Below are positions 9,620-19,549 of a DNA stretch of 64,000 nt, piece by piece. Origin of the DNA: Vicia villosa (taxonomy: Eukaryota > Streptophyta > Magnoliopsida > Fabales > Fabaceae); contig NC_081185.1 in assembly GCF_029867415.1 (NCBI RefSeq), forward strand, positions 34,232,766-34,296,765, given 5' to 3'. The notes under the pieces were generated by a model. That model saw nothing but the letters and a program-made list of their open reading frames with translations, ran no database searches and had not been told where the DNA came from. Numbering within the stretch: the stretch's first letter is position 1; every line of letters begins with the position of its first letter. A program made the position numbers and the translations under genes.

Positions 9620-12600
9620 TTTGAGCGGCGAACAACATTCGGAACGTCAACAGCTTTCCAGTAGCAACGAACTCCTCTGTGTATTATGTATTCAGGAAAA
9701 TTCTCCTCAGAATTATCTTCAGTATTGACATTGACCGCTGGTCGAGCAGGATTTGAAGGTCCTGGTTTGTCAACCTTGTTCTTTGTAGAGTTGAAACGGT
9801 CTTCTCCTACTTCTTGAAGAGCATAAGATGAGTCACAATCTTCAGAATTTTCAGGATGTATTTCCCAGTCTCCAGGATGAAGAGACTCATTGTCAGCGAC
9901 ACTTTCTGAGTCAGTTGCGGGACCATCTTCCCCTTCATCTTCAAAAATGGCATTTATGTGATAATAACCATCTTCAGGATTATAAACCTTGGCAGATGCA
10001 TTGAATCCGAAATCTTCAGTAATTTCAGGCTGCTGAGAAAATTGACAGGGCTGATAAGCCTCTTCTGGTTGACTGTTATATTCAAAGGGATCTCCCCATC
10101 CAGTTGGTTGGATGTCTTCAATCGCAATCTTTGAACTTTCAGGTGCAGTATATTTCACCATATAATCAAATTTGCCACTTGGTTGTCCCAAGGTATCCCA
10201 TATTTCTGCAGGAATAGGCTCAGTTTCATTGCCTTTGGATTTCTGTGACGGAGGATATGGTTCTTCCTGAGATATGTATCCCGAGTCATTGAGATAACAT
10301 TTCCATTCTTCTTCAGGATCAGGTAGATCTTCTTCGATGCATTCTTCGATAAGAACATTAACCTCTTGAGGAATTGGGTTAAGGAACCCTCCACTATGGA
10401 ACGTTTCTTTGATCGGACGAAGGGTTTCATCCTTCTTGGTGCAGTTTGAGAATGTTGGTGAACATCCGAGACCTGCTCTAGTTTCATTCTTGGTAGGGAT
10501 CACAACTTGCCCCCAGCCAGTGGTAGTTCCATCTTTCACTACTTTTACTGCCTCTTTGTAAGAAGAGATCGATGCTTTCTTTTTGGAAGATTCGTCTTCT
10601 AAAGAGAGACCTTGGAACGGAGTTCCTTCCACATCATCAGCACTGATGAAAGAGAAATTGGATAAATGGCTCACCATCAAGGCTTGTTCTCCACTTATTG
10701 TTACCAATTTTCCATTTGTTACAAACTTTAACTTTTGATGGAGTGTAGAAGTTACTGCCCCTGCTTCATGGATCCATGGTCGTCCTAACAGACAGCTATA
10801 AGCAGCTTGAATGTCCATGACCTGGAAGGTGATTTGAAATGTATGGAGACCAATTGTCATGGGAAGGTTGACTTCGCCGATAACTGATTTTCGCGATCCA
10901 TCAAATGCTTTGACTACTACACCACTGAACTTCATAGGCATTCCTTGGTAAGACAAACGAGCAAGGGTCGTCTTTGGCATAACATTCAAGGAAGATCCGG
11001 TGTCTACCAACACATTGGACAAAGAGTCTGACTGACAGTTCATAGAAATGTGCAAAGCAAGATTGTGATTTTTACCCTCCTCGGGGAGTTCTTCATCACA
11101 GAAGCTTAAATTGTTACAAGCTGTTATGTTGGCTATTATCCCATCAAAGTGATCAACAGTCACATCATGGTCCACAAAAGCTTGATCTAAGACCTTCATC
11201 AGGGCTTCCCTGTGGGCTTCTGAGTTTAAAAGCAATGAAAGTATTGAGATCTTTGAAGGAGTCTGCATAAGCTGATCCACAATCTTGTATTCACTCCTTT
11301 TGATAAGCTTCAAAATTTCATCAAAATCTGGATTGACATTGGTTCCACTGGATTGGCCAACATCAGTGTTTGTATTACTGACAGGAGTTTCCTCAGGATT
11401 CCCCACTGGTGTATTGACAGGATTTTGTCCGGCTGCAGGAGCAACAGGCTGTAGTGGAGTATACACACGTCCACTTCTTGTTACTCGACTCACATCAGCG
11501 ATGTTCACGACAGATGAAAGAGTTGGTAAAGGAACTTCTTGTCCATCCTTTATCATTGTTGCATTGTAGTTGTATGGAACCGCCTTGTCAGAGTCATAAG
11601 GAACAGGTCCAGGTAGACAAATGATCAAAGGAGCAATAGGAACCTTTGGCTTGTTGTAAGTAACTTCTATGCGTTCGGGCATGTTGAAATGAGGAACGAT
11701 GACGTTAACTTTAGGCATTTCCGAGTTGATATCTGAGACTAAAAGCTCATGCGGATAACATCCTATCATGTTAACTTCATTTTCATCCCTATTTCTGTAG
11801 ATCTGAATAGTACCATTATCCAACAGAACTTGGAGATCTCTTCTCACAATCGAACATCCGTGAGGATCTACACAACATATGCTACAGGAACCATACTGAT
11901 GCTGGCGAAAATTCTGCCCTCGACAGAGAGTGGCGTGCATTTGTACCAAATCGGCTCTTGAGTAATTGATATTATAGACTCGGTATGGACCAGGACATCC
12001 ATACACCATGTTTACAACATGCCCTCCATGATTGGGCAGCGGATTTGCTTGCACATTTGGATTCAAATTTCTGAATGAGAGGAGATTAGATCTAACCAAC
12101 CTCTGAACTTCATATTTCAAAGCTATGCAATGCTCAAGATCATGGCCAGGCGCTCCTTGATGATAAGGGCATGATACCTCAGCTTTGTACCACCATGGGA
12201 GTTTCTCAGGTACTGGTGGTGGTGCTCTAGTTTGAACGAGACCTTTTTCAACCAACGCAGGGTACAATTCTGTGTAGGTCATTGGAATCGGATCGAACTG
12301 TGGAGCTCTTTGCACACGATTCTGATTATTGTTGAACTGCTGAGCCTGTTGTCGAGGCTGTTGTTGTTGAAACTGCGGGGTAAATCCCGGATTTGGTGCT
12401 GTATTACCGACTGGCGCAATGGCAGCAACCTGTTGTTGACGATTGATGTTTCCTCTTGGCCTCCCTTGGGATACCATGTCAACACTTTGTTCTTTCTTCT
12501 TTTGGAAACCACCTCCGAACTTTTTGGTTCCGCTTGAAGATCCACCTTCTTTAGTTAGACGTCCGGTTCGGACTCCTTCTTCTAGACGCATCCCCATGTT

Positions 12601-13635
12601 TACCATTTCGGTGAAATCACTTGGAGCACTAGCAATCATGCGTTCATAATAAAACGGACTGAGAGTATTCAAGAAGATCTTTGTCATCTCTTTCTCTTTC
12701 AACGGTGGATTAATCTGAGCAGCAGTTTCTCTCCATCGTTGGGCATATTCTTTGAAAGCTTCATGATCTTTCTGAGCCATGGATCGGAGCTGATCTCTGT
12801 CTGGAGCCATATCCGAGTTGTATTTGTATTGTTGGACAAAGGCCTCACCTAGGTCATTGAAAGTCCGAATATTGGTGCTATCCAAACCTGTGTACCACTT
12901 CAGTGCGGCACCAGTCAAACTGTCTTGAAAGTAATGGATAAGCAACTGATGATTATCTGCATAAGTAGACATCTTTCTGGCATACATCACAAGATGACTT
13001 TGTGGACAAGAACTTCCTTTGTACTTCTCAAAGTCAGGGACCTTGAATTTAGCAGGTATTTGTACACTGGGAACCAAACATAGCTCCTGGGCATTCTTTC
13101 CAAACAAATCTTTGCCACGAATAGCTTTGACTTCCAGTTGAATCTTGTTGAACTGTTCTTGGAGATCTTCCACAAGATTACGCTGATTTGTGCTATCACC
13201 TTGATCATGATAAATCTCATTGCCATCATAAGGAACTGTGTGAACCGTAGGGGTCGGAACTGTCATAGTGGGTTGAGAAAGTGCCATAGTGATTTGGGAA
13301 AAAGTTACCCCTGAATGTGGAATAAATGCTGAACCTTGTGTAGCAGGCGCTTCAGTTGTAGCTGTTTGAACCCCAGAGAAATTATGGCGGAAACCTGTAC
13401 CAAAGCTGAAAGGCGGGCCCCAACCTTCTGGCATGGAGAAAGATGGAATGCTGAATGCAACTGTAGAAACTGGAGTAGTGACTTCAGATGTTACTGTTGC
13501 TTGACTGTTGGGTGGCGGCGGCTGATTCTGTGCGGCCATCAAGGAGTCAACCAGAGTAGTGAGACTTTCCAACTTTTCCTGAAGGGTGGTCACCGTACCA
13601 CGGAGCTCAATATTCTCTTGTTCAGAGTGTTCCAT
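9616..13635 (-). CDS. Ogre A copy 1 gag-pro polyprotein
   Basis: This 1339-residue frame encodes the capsid/nucleocapsid protein and the aspartic protease. Residues 1-36 look coiled-coil, followed by a Pro/Thr/Gln-rich region. The retrotransposon Gag domain is at about 195-350 (HYFQDSLTGAALKWY at 234-248). A Gln-rich basic linker follows at 370-440, then a zinc-knuckle-like CPYHQGAPGHDLEHC at 489-503. The protease covers about 865-990 with active site VDTGSS (DTG 878-880) and the conserved CLLGRPW. Residues 990-1339 are an acidic extension with no recognised domain apart from a weak G-patch-like stretch (GWGQ...GLG). The start ATG at 13635 begins the conserved MEHSEQEN, which family B matches. 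The stop overlaps the 5' splice site. Confidence 0.93.
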   Translation of the reverse strand: MEHSEQENIELRGTVTTLQEKLESLTTLVDSLMAAQNQPPPPNSQATVTSEVTTPVSTVAFSIPSFSMPEGWGPPFSFGTGFRHNFSGVQTATTEAPATQGSAFIPHSGVTFSQITMALSQPTMTVPTPTVHTVPYDGNEIYHDQGDSTNQRNLVEDLQEQFNKIQLEVKAIRGKDLFGKNAQELCLVPSVQIPAKFKVPDFEKYKGSSCPQSHLVMYARKMSTYADNHQLLIHYFQDSLTGAALKWYTGLDSTNIRTFNDLGEAFVQQYKYNSDMAPDRDQLRSMAQKDHEAFKEYAQRWRETAAQINPPLKEKEMTKIFLNTLSPFYYERMIASAPSDFTEMVNMGMRLEEGVRTGRLTKEGGSSSGTKKFGGGFQKKKEQSVDMVSQGRPRGNINRQQQVAAIAPVGNTAPNPGFTPQFQQQQPRQQAQQFNNNQNRVQRAPQFDPIPMTYTELYPALVEKGLVQTRAPPPVPEKLPWWYKAEVSCPYHQGAPGHDLEHCIALKYEVQRLVRSNLLSFRNLNPNVQANPLPNHGGHVVNMVYGCPGPYRVYNINYSRADLVQMHATLCRGQNFRQHQYGSCSICCVDPHGCSIVRRDLQVLLDNGTIQIYRNRDENEVNMIGCYPHELLVSDINSEMPKVNVIVPHFNMPERIEVTYNKPKVPIAPLIICLPGPVPYDSDKAVPYNYNATMIKDGQEVPLPTLSSVVNIADVSRVTRSGRVYTPLQPVAPAAGQNPVNTPVGNPEETPVSNTNTDVGQSSGTNVNPDFDEILKLIKRSEYKIVDQLMQTPSKISILSLLLNSEAHREALMKVLDQAFVDHDVTVDHFDGIIANITACNNLSFCDEELPEEGKNHNLALHISMNCQSDSLSNVLVDTGSSLNVMPKTTLARLSYQGMPMKFSGVVVKAFDGSRKSVIGEVNLPMTIGLHTFQITFQVMDIQAAYSCLLGRPWIHEAGAVTSTLHQKLKFVTNGKLVTISGEQALMVSHLSNFSFISADDVEGTPFQGLSLEDESSKKKASISSYKEAVKVVKDGTTTGWGQVVIPTKNETRAGLGCSPTFSNCTKKDETLRPIKETFHSGGFLNPIPQEVNVLIEECIEEDLPDPEEEWKCYLNDSGYISQEEPYPPSQKSKGNETEPIPAEIWDTLGQPSGKFDYMVKYTAPESSKIAIEDIQPTGWGDPFEYNSQPEEAYQPCQFSQQPEITEDFGFNASAKVYNPEDGYYHINAIFEDEGEDGPATDSESVADNESLHPGDWEIHPENSEDCDSSYALQEVGEDRFNSTKNKVDKPGPSNPARPAVNVNTEDNSEENFPEYIIHRGVRCYWKAVDVPNVVRRSK

Positions 13636-13944
13636 TACTCTTCTTCTGCTTGAACGAGTATTGTATCTGTGATCTGATTGCGAGCGCGGTCGAGAAACTT
13701 TGAGACGCGACAGCTTGACGATCTATTGGAGAAAGATCCAAAAGATAAGACTCTATACAACAGACTCGATATGCAGAATGTATGTATGCAAAAAGAAATT
13801 TATGATTTTTCCAAATATTTTAAAGATTATTTCCTTGCAAACATTTGAACACAAACAATTCTTTTATTGAATAAATGGGAAATGTTACAACATTGGAGCG
13901 TAGCTCCTTACAGAAGCAAATGATAAATAAAAAGCTAAACAATC
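13636..13944 (-). other. Spacer between ORF1 and gag-pro, A copy 1
   Basis: These 309 bp of AT-rich sequence contain no credible ORF on the minus strand. They separate the ORF1 stop from the gag start, so gag translation needs an internal start, reinitiation or another RNA form. No splice sites or promoter are obvious. Confidence 0.6.
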
Positions 13945-15483
13945 CTAAGCATCTTCATCAGACGAAGAACCAAATGCATTGTGCAGCTTGAGCTTCATGA
14001 TTTCTTTCCCATAGTGAGCTTTCAACTCGGCCTTTTCAGCCCTCAGCTTGTCAACAACATTCTTCCAATTGTCAGGTATCGGAGCGTTGCTTGTCGAGGC
14101 TTCAAGATTTTTCTTGCTTTCTTTGATGTATCTCCTGATTGCAGCGTCTTTCCGACGGATCTTCTCATCTTTGCTCATGAGCCATCCATCTTGATAATAG
14201 AGAGTTTCTTCGTGATCTTTCACTCTTTTCTTCAACTTTTTATTTTCCTCATCAGTTTTACGAAACTTTTCTTCCCAAGAGTCCTTTTCTAACCTCATCT
14301 TGGCTAAAATCTCCTGGTACTCTTCCACAGTGTTAATGGGAACATTGGGTAGTTGAGATACCACAGGGAACATGGGTTTTTCATAACCATAAGGCATTTG
14401 AAACTCCTTTGCTCTTTTCTTCACCCAGCTGGTGTAGGCGTTCGTAGCAATGCAGTTCCTTATCTCACCTTTTCCTTTTCTTCGGACGTCATACCAGGCT
14501 CTTACCATTCTTGTTTTCAACCCTTGAGGATCCTCCCCTTCTTGGTAGAAGTAACTTTCCACTGCGAGACCAACAGGTTTAACTGAATTTGCATACCCGA
14601 GTTGGCGTCGGGCTAGGACCGGATTATAGTTAATTCCTCCTTGTGTACCAATGAGGGGTACGTTGGCGAACTCTCCACAACTATCAATGGTTTCTGTACC
14701 GCAGCGAGCCAAGGTATACCAATGAATATCATTATTAGTAAGGGACATAAGTCTTCGAGGCCAATGCAAACCTTCTCGGTTTTCCGTGAAAATAGGAGAC
14801 TTAGGTAAGTGTGAAACAATCCATTTGTACAAAAGAGGTGCACAACATACAATGATTCCACCACCTTGGCGATTTTTGTGATGAATAGAGAAATACACAT
14901 CACCAAGCAAAGTCGGAACAGGATTTCCAATCAGAAAAATCTTTATGGCGTTGATATCAACAAAGTCGTTGATGTTGGGAAATAGAACTAACCCATAAAT
15001 GAGCAAGGCTAATACAGCTTCAAAAGCTATCATGCTACTAGTTTCAATGAAATCAAAGGCTTTCTTTATTAGAAACTGCGAAGTCAAACCCGGAAGGTTT
15101 CCTTTGGTAGTCCAATTACTTTCTATTTCAGATTTCTTCAAGTGGATACCTGCTGCAATGGCTGGTGACTTAGGAATGGCTTCCAAACCATTGAAAGGTA
15201 TTTTGTCAGACACAGGAATACCCAAAAGATTGGCATATTCTTCCAAGGTTGGTACCAACTGATAGTCTGGAAAGGTGAAACACCGGTAGACGGGATCATA
15301 GAACTGAACCAGAGTTTTGAGAAGTCCTTCATCAACATGAGTGTTCAAGATAGGCAAAAGCTTTCCATGGCTTTTCCTAAAATCGGAAGGATCTTGTACA
15401 AAAGATGCTAATTCTTTCAGTCTTTCCACATTAGGCGCTTTGAAACCGTACTTCTTGGTATGCCTTTTTACCCACTCCATCAC
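13945..15483 (-). CDS. Ogre A copy 1 ORF1 (plant mobile domain-like protein)
   Basis: This 512-residue protein is encoded before gag, the extra ORF typical of Ogre elements. Residues 61-90 (FYDPVYRCFTFPDYQLVPTL and on through LLGIP) resemble the plant mobile domain family found in transposons and host proteins. The middle region, with LLIYGLVLFPNINDFVDINA, is strongly shared with family B ORF1. About 385-480 is charged and heptad-like (EEKFRKTDEENKKLKKRVKD), probably a coiled coil. The end is acidic (SSSDEDA). The start was chosen because MMEWVKRHTKKYGF aligns with MDYGRKRARKYTF in family B. Its role is not known; nucleic-acid handling or nuclear targeting are guesses. Confidence 0.88.
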   Translation of the reverse strand: MMEWVKRHTKKYGFKAPNVERLKELASFVQDPSDFRKSHGKLLPILNTHVDEGLLKTLVQFYDPVYRCFTFPDYQLVPTLEEYANLLGIPVSDKIPFNGLEAIPKSPAIAAGIHLKKSEIESNWTTKGNLPGLTSQFLIKKAFDFIETSSMIAFEAVLALLIYGLVLFPNINDFVDINAIKIFLIGNPVPTLLGDVYFSIHHKNRQGGGIIVCCAPLLYKWIVSHLPKSPIFTENREGLHWPRRLMSLTNNDIHWYTLARCGTETIDSCGEFANVPLIGTQGGINYNPVLARRQLGYANSVKPVGLAVESYFYQEGEDPQGLKTRMVRAWYDVRRKGKGEIRNCIATNAYTSWVKKRAKEFQMPYGYEKPMFPVVSQLPNVPINTVEEYQEILAKMRLEKDSWEEKFRKTDEENKKLKKRVKDHEETLYYQDGWLMSKDEKIRRKDAAIRRYIKESKKNLEASTSNAPIPDNWKNVVDKLRAEKAELKAHYGKEIMKLKLHNAFGSSSDEDA

Positions 15484-16305
15484 TTAATCCTATAATGTTT
15501 GCAAGGAAAAATTCTCTAAAATTTTGGAAAAATCATGTTTTTATGGGAAAAGATGGATTTTTAATGAATGTATGAATGCATGGATGCATGGATGCCACAT
15601 ATTCAAACATGGTAAAGCAAACATGGTGCGACAAACATGGTAGCGCAAACATGGTAATTCAAACATAACTCTACAAACATGGTAACACAAACATGGTACA
15701 CACAAATTCAACGGTCCAGCGTCACGAGCATGAGGTCAGAGAACCAAACATGGGATAGTACTAGGGTTTATCACCTGCAAAACATGTTCTACTGATACGT
15801 CAGAGTCCACATTTTTCTTTCGGATATTACCGGCTTGCACAACTGAACTTGTGAGCCAGCAATATTCTCAAGAAAAACTCGTCTGAGTGTGGTTCTCCGC
15901 ATGACAACTAATCCAAGTCTACACCTGAATAGTTTCTGCACCACAACCTAATAAGGCCAGGATGGGTTGGGGTTCTACAGCCAACTCAGCTTCTACAGTT
16001 CAATGAAAGCAATAATGTCTTTGCAACTGAACTTGCTAAACATATACTACCAACAAGGAACCTCCACTGAGCGGAAGGATTCTCATGCTGACTTTTTAAG
16101 GACTGAACTCCTTGTATGCCATACATGACTATACCCTCCACCTAATTCTTATGTGTACTTAATCCGGGTTAGGATTTGTCCATAATGTATCACTTGTAAC
16201 AGAGCCACATAAGTAACAGAACCAAAGAACCACACATGTAACAAGAATAAAATGAAAACAAAACAAATAAAAATAACCCTTTCTTTGGAAACAATAAAAA
16301 GTTTC
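15484..16305 (-). other. Leader between PBS and ORF1, A copy 1
   Basis: The leader is 822 bp of non-coding sequence. At 15603-15697 a decamer reads CAAACATGGT on +, which is ACCATGTTTG in the RNA. It recurs six times, with one more nearby near 15737, so the leader holds a cluster of AUGs in good context upstream of ORF1. Near 15550-15600 are ATGAATG/ATGGATG short repeats. Nothing else recognised. Confidence 0.7.
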
Positions 16306-16324
16306 GTCCCCAGTGAAGTCGCCA
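16306..16324 (-). other. Primer binding site, Ogre A copy 1
   Basis: The minus strand reads TGGCGACTTCACTGGGGAC, six bases (GAAAAA) after the LTR end. It matches the tRNA-Arg-type primer site known for Ogre elements. The family B PBS (42615-42633) begins with the same TGGCGACT and ends CTGGGGA. Confidence 0.85.
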
Positions 16325-16330
16325 TTTTTC

Positions 16331-18502
16331 TGTCGCGGGGAAAAATCGTTGTCTTTTTTTCGGGATGAGACACCTGATGCCTTCTTTGGGCTCGAGTGCT
16401 CAAAAAAATGATTTTTCTTTTGTACCGACCAAACTTTTTATTGTTTCCAAAGGAGGAAAAGGAAAAAAGCTGCAATAACCTAAAAAACAGATGCAAAGCC
16501 CAAAACTAAAAGCAATGCATAAGTGGGGGAGAGATTCCAGGTAAGAGGGTTGGTTATACGAAGGGAAGGTATTAGCACCCAACGTATCTATAGTACTCTA
16601 TAGGTTTCTTTGTTTTGTTTTTCATCCTTTGTGGTGGAGGTTCTTGTGAAATAGGTGGGACCTAAGGTGTTTGTTTGATTATGCTCGCAAAGATCATCGC
16701 GATCCTCTGCATACATATCCCTTAGAGGGAATCAGAGCATCTGTAGCTCGGGGTCTACGGGTGCTAAGGTTTGAATGGTTTTTTTTGTTTTGTTTTGCTC
16801 GCCAAGGATATGACCTTGTGCCTACGTATTCTCAAAGGGATGTTGAGAAAGTCAGAGCAATCGTAGTTCCCACTTATGCTAGTGGAAGCAAAGGAAAAGA
16901 GACAAATGTCATCTAAATGTTCGATGTATCTAATCTATATCATCACATACATCTGTTTGTTTTTGTTTGAAAATCTTTTCATTATAAGCCCTGGGCCATG
17001 CCACTTATGGCGCTTAGAATGATAAAGATGTTTTTGTTTGTTTAACCAGCCTTGTGGCAAAAACTTTCAATGAAGTCAGCCTTGTGACAAAAAGTTTTGA
17101 TTAATCAGCCAGCCTCGTGGCAAAAGTTTCAATGAAGTCAGCCCTGTGACAAAAACTTTGATTAATCAGCCAGTATGGTGGCAAAACGGTTTGATTGATT
17201 AGCCAGCCTTATGGCAAAAAAGTTTGATTGATTGATTGTTTGTGATGATATAGAAGAGATACTCCTATCATAGAGATGATAAATGTCTAATCTCCTAGGG
17301 TATTTGATTTGGATATTGGGGATGCTTATAAGAAGCCCGTGGGTCCTTGTACGAAGCCCAAGAGGAGGCTATCCGAGGGTCCTTGCATTTTAAGCCCAAG
17401 AGGAGGCTATGGGAGGGACAATCGAGGGTCCTTGCATTGTAAGCCCAAGAGGAGGCTATGGGAGGGTCACTCGTTTGTACAAAGCCCAAGGGGAGGCATG
17501 GTATAGTTGGTTTGAGCTCTTAGAGCGATTTCACCGGGAAACCATACTCTATGTCCTAACCTAAACTAGGGAGATTCTTTGCACGAAGCCCAATAGGAGG
17601 CTATGGGGAACCTAGTGTTGTACTAAGTTAAACAAGCATATATAACACAATCACAAGTATGAACAAGTACGAACAAATATGAACAAGTACATGAACAAAT
17701 ATGAACAGTTACAAAGTGTGTGTATATAATGGAGTTTATGAAGGAAATATACCTGTAAGCATGATCCATTTGTAAACACGGGGGCTCGGGACTTATATTC
17801 GGGGAGAGTCCCATTGAGTTTATTCAAAGCTATGTAAACAGGTATTTACAAAAGGGCTTGGGACTTATACCTACATGGAGGCCCATGTTTTATTTTATAA
17901 AACATGGTTGATTGTTTTGTTAAAAGATGCGTCGTTTGAAAAACTGTTTGAAAGTTTTTGTTTTGAAAAAGTTTTCTGTACAAAGAAAAACTGTACAAAT
18001 AAAAGGGAAAGGGACTTATACTCTCTAATATTCGAGAGGCCCACATCGTTTTGAAAATCAATTGATCAATTAAAAAGATTTAATCAATAGTTTCAAAAAG
18101 AAATGGTTTATCGTCTTTGAAAAGAATCGCGATCGCTTGTTTTAAAATGATTTGAATTTGACAAAAGTCAACTTAATTAAGTTTAAATCAAATTTTAATG
18201 CTTAATTAAGACCTAAGTGATTTAGGTTTTGATCACAAAAATATTTACAAGTGATTAGGTTTGAAAATTAAATGAAAAACAAATATTTAAAGTATTTAAA
18301 AATGCATCATTTTAAACCTAATTAAAAACATATTAAATAAATCTTTTTTTGTGATTTTTTTTTTGATATTGTCAAAATATGTATATTAAATAAGAAGTGT
18401 TTAAAAAATGAAGAAAAAATAAGTTGATTTGATTGGTTAAATTAAATGATGAAGTTGTGAAGAAAATGAAGAAAAATAGTGTCAAAAAATAAGGTTTGGT
18501 CC
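16331..18502 (-). repeat. Interrupted 5' LTR of Ogre A copy 1 (left part of the split LTR)
   Basis: It begins on + at TGTCGCGGGG (LTR end CGACA on minus) and matches the left LTR from 17352 onward. It stops at GGTCC (18502), exactly where the family B LTR starts. The missing rest of the LTR reappears at 51804-54301. It includes U5 hairpins: CTATAG-TACT-CTATAG at 16588-16603 and CAGCC...TG repeats at about 17040-17230. Compared with bases 1-1163 it lacks 10 bp near 18300 and 2 T in a T-run. Confidence 0.92.
17030..17240 (-). repeat. CAGCCNNGTG hairpin repeats in A LTR U5
   Basis: Six short units share a core like CAGCCTTGTG with flanks that pair: CCA/TGG, GTCA/TGAC, GCCA/TGGC, GTCA/TGAC, GCCA/TGGC and CCA/TGG. 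Outer arms also pair and switch orientation between units, for example AAACTTT/AAAGTTT around 17087 and AAAGTTT/AAACTTT around 17145. They resemble the 3' UTR hairpins at 4066-4390. Confidence 0.6.
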
Positions 18503-18789
18503 TGTGGTGTCGTTTTCTTTTACCTCCCCGTTTCACTTGGGAGGACGGCACGCTAGACCCTTCACGCGAAATTTGGAAGGAGAATGCGCCCGTGGTGGGA
18601 TGAATTTTATTTCAGTTCTTCCTACGATATCACACGAACTTTCTTATTTGTCCTACGAGTAGGAAAGGGAAAAAAAGATCTCAACTAAACCCTAGGAGTT
18701 TGCTAAGTGTGGGGATTTCACCTAGACTAGAAATTCTGGAGTCCGGGGGGTCGGTTATACATAGGGAAGTGTTTAAACACCCTACATAT

Positions 18790-18805
18790 CTGTAGTACTC
18801 TACAG
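18790..18805 (-). other. U5 stem-loop CTGTAG-TACT-CTACAG, family B
   Basis: A perfect 6-bp stem with a TACT loop (AGTA in RNA), 287 bp inside the LTR end next to the PBS. Family A has CTATAG-TACT-CTATAG at the equivalent place (16588-16603, 257 bp inside). The paired bases changed together while the loop is identical. Confidence 0.6.
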
Positions 18806-19549
18806 GAACCTTCTCTGTGTCATTGTGATTGTGTTTGCTGCTAATGATTGGGAAAGTTTCTCCTTTGTGTTAGGAGAAGGAATTGATTTGATTTGAAAAG
18901 ACAGACAGACAGACAGACTGACTATTTTTGGTATTTTATTAGCTCGGTGAGATTCCTTGTGAACCTCATGCCTACATATCCCTAGTGGAAGTCAGAGCTT
19001 ATTGTAGTTCGGGGAACTAACTAGGGAAATTACTTGTTTTTGGTGCCTTGCTTGAAGCTCAAGGTTGAAGCTTGGAATTAAATCTCTGTTTACAGTAAAG
19101 AGACATGAAATCATCTTTACAGAGAGGTATTTGTACTATTCTACCACAAACATTTAAAAGTGACAGAAAAGCTAAAAAAATGATGTTTCATTAAGAGGGG
19201 AGTCTACTTGGTTGATCAAGTATGACAGCCATCGTGCCTCTAAAATGAAAGAAAGATGCTCATCCAAATTAGGGAAAGTGTACAAGTCTGGGGATGTGCC
19301 AGAGCATGTCTTTCAGAGTCCTAAATGGGAGACTTTGAATGAAATTGAAATTGAAATGTTTGTTTGTTTGAATGTGGTAGAGTAGTAAAAATATCTCTCT
19401 ATAGAGATAAGCTATGTCTATCTACTGTATAAAAGATTTGACTTTAGCTGGCTTGAATGAGGCCCAAGCTTGAGGCTTTTTGATTGATTAATTAATTATT
19501 ATTGACTCTGGGAGATGACTCCACTGGGGATTAATTACAGGGTATTTTT

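Larger units (their letters stand above)
1..18502 (-). mobile_element. Ogre-type Ty3/gypsy retrotransposon, family A copy 1
   Basis: This is a giant LTR retrotransposon read on the minus strand. Going down in coordinate it has part of a 5' LTR (18502-16331), a tRNA-Arg-type PBS, a leader, ORF1, gag-pro, an intron, pol, a 2-kb 3' UTR, a PPT and a 3' LTR that runs off the window start. The extra ORF1, the intron before pol and the second RNase H domain identify the Ogre/Tat lineage. All three coding blocks are uninterrupted, so the copy looks coding-competent. Its 5' LTR stops abruptly at 18502, where the LTR of family B begins. It is very similar to the A copy starting at 51804, with a constant coordinate offset of 50529 through the shared part. 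Confidence 0.95.
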
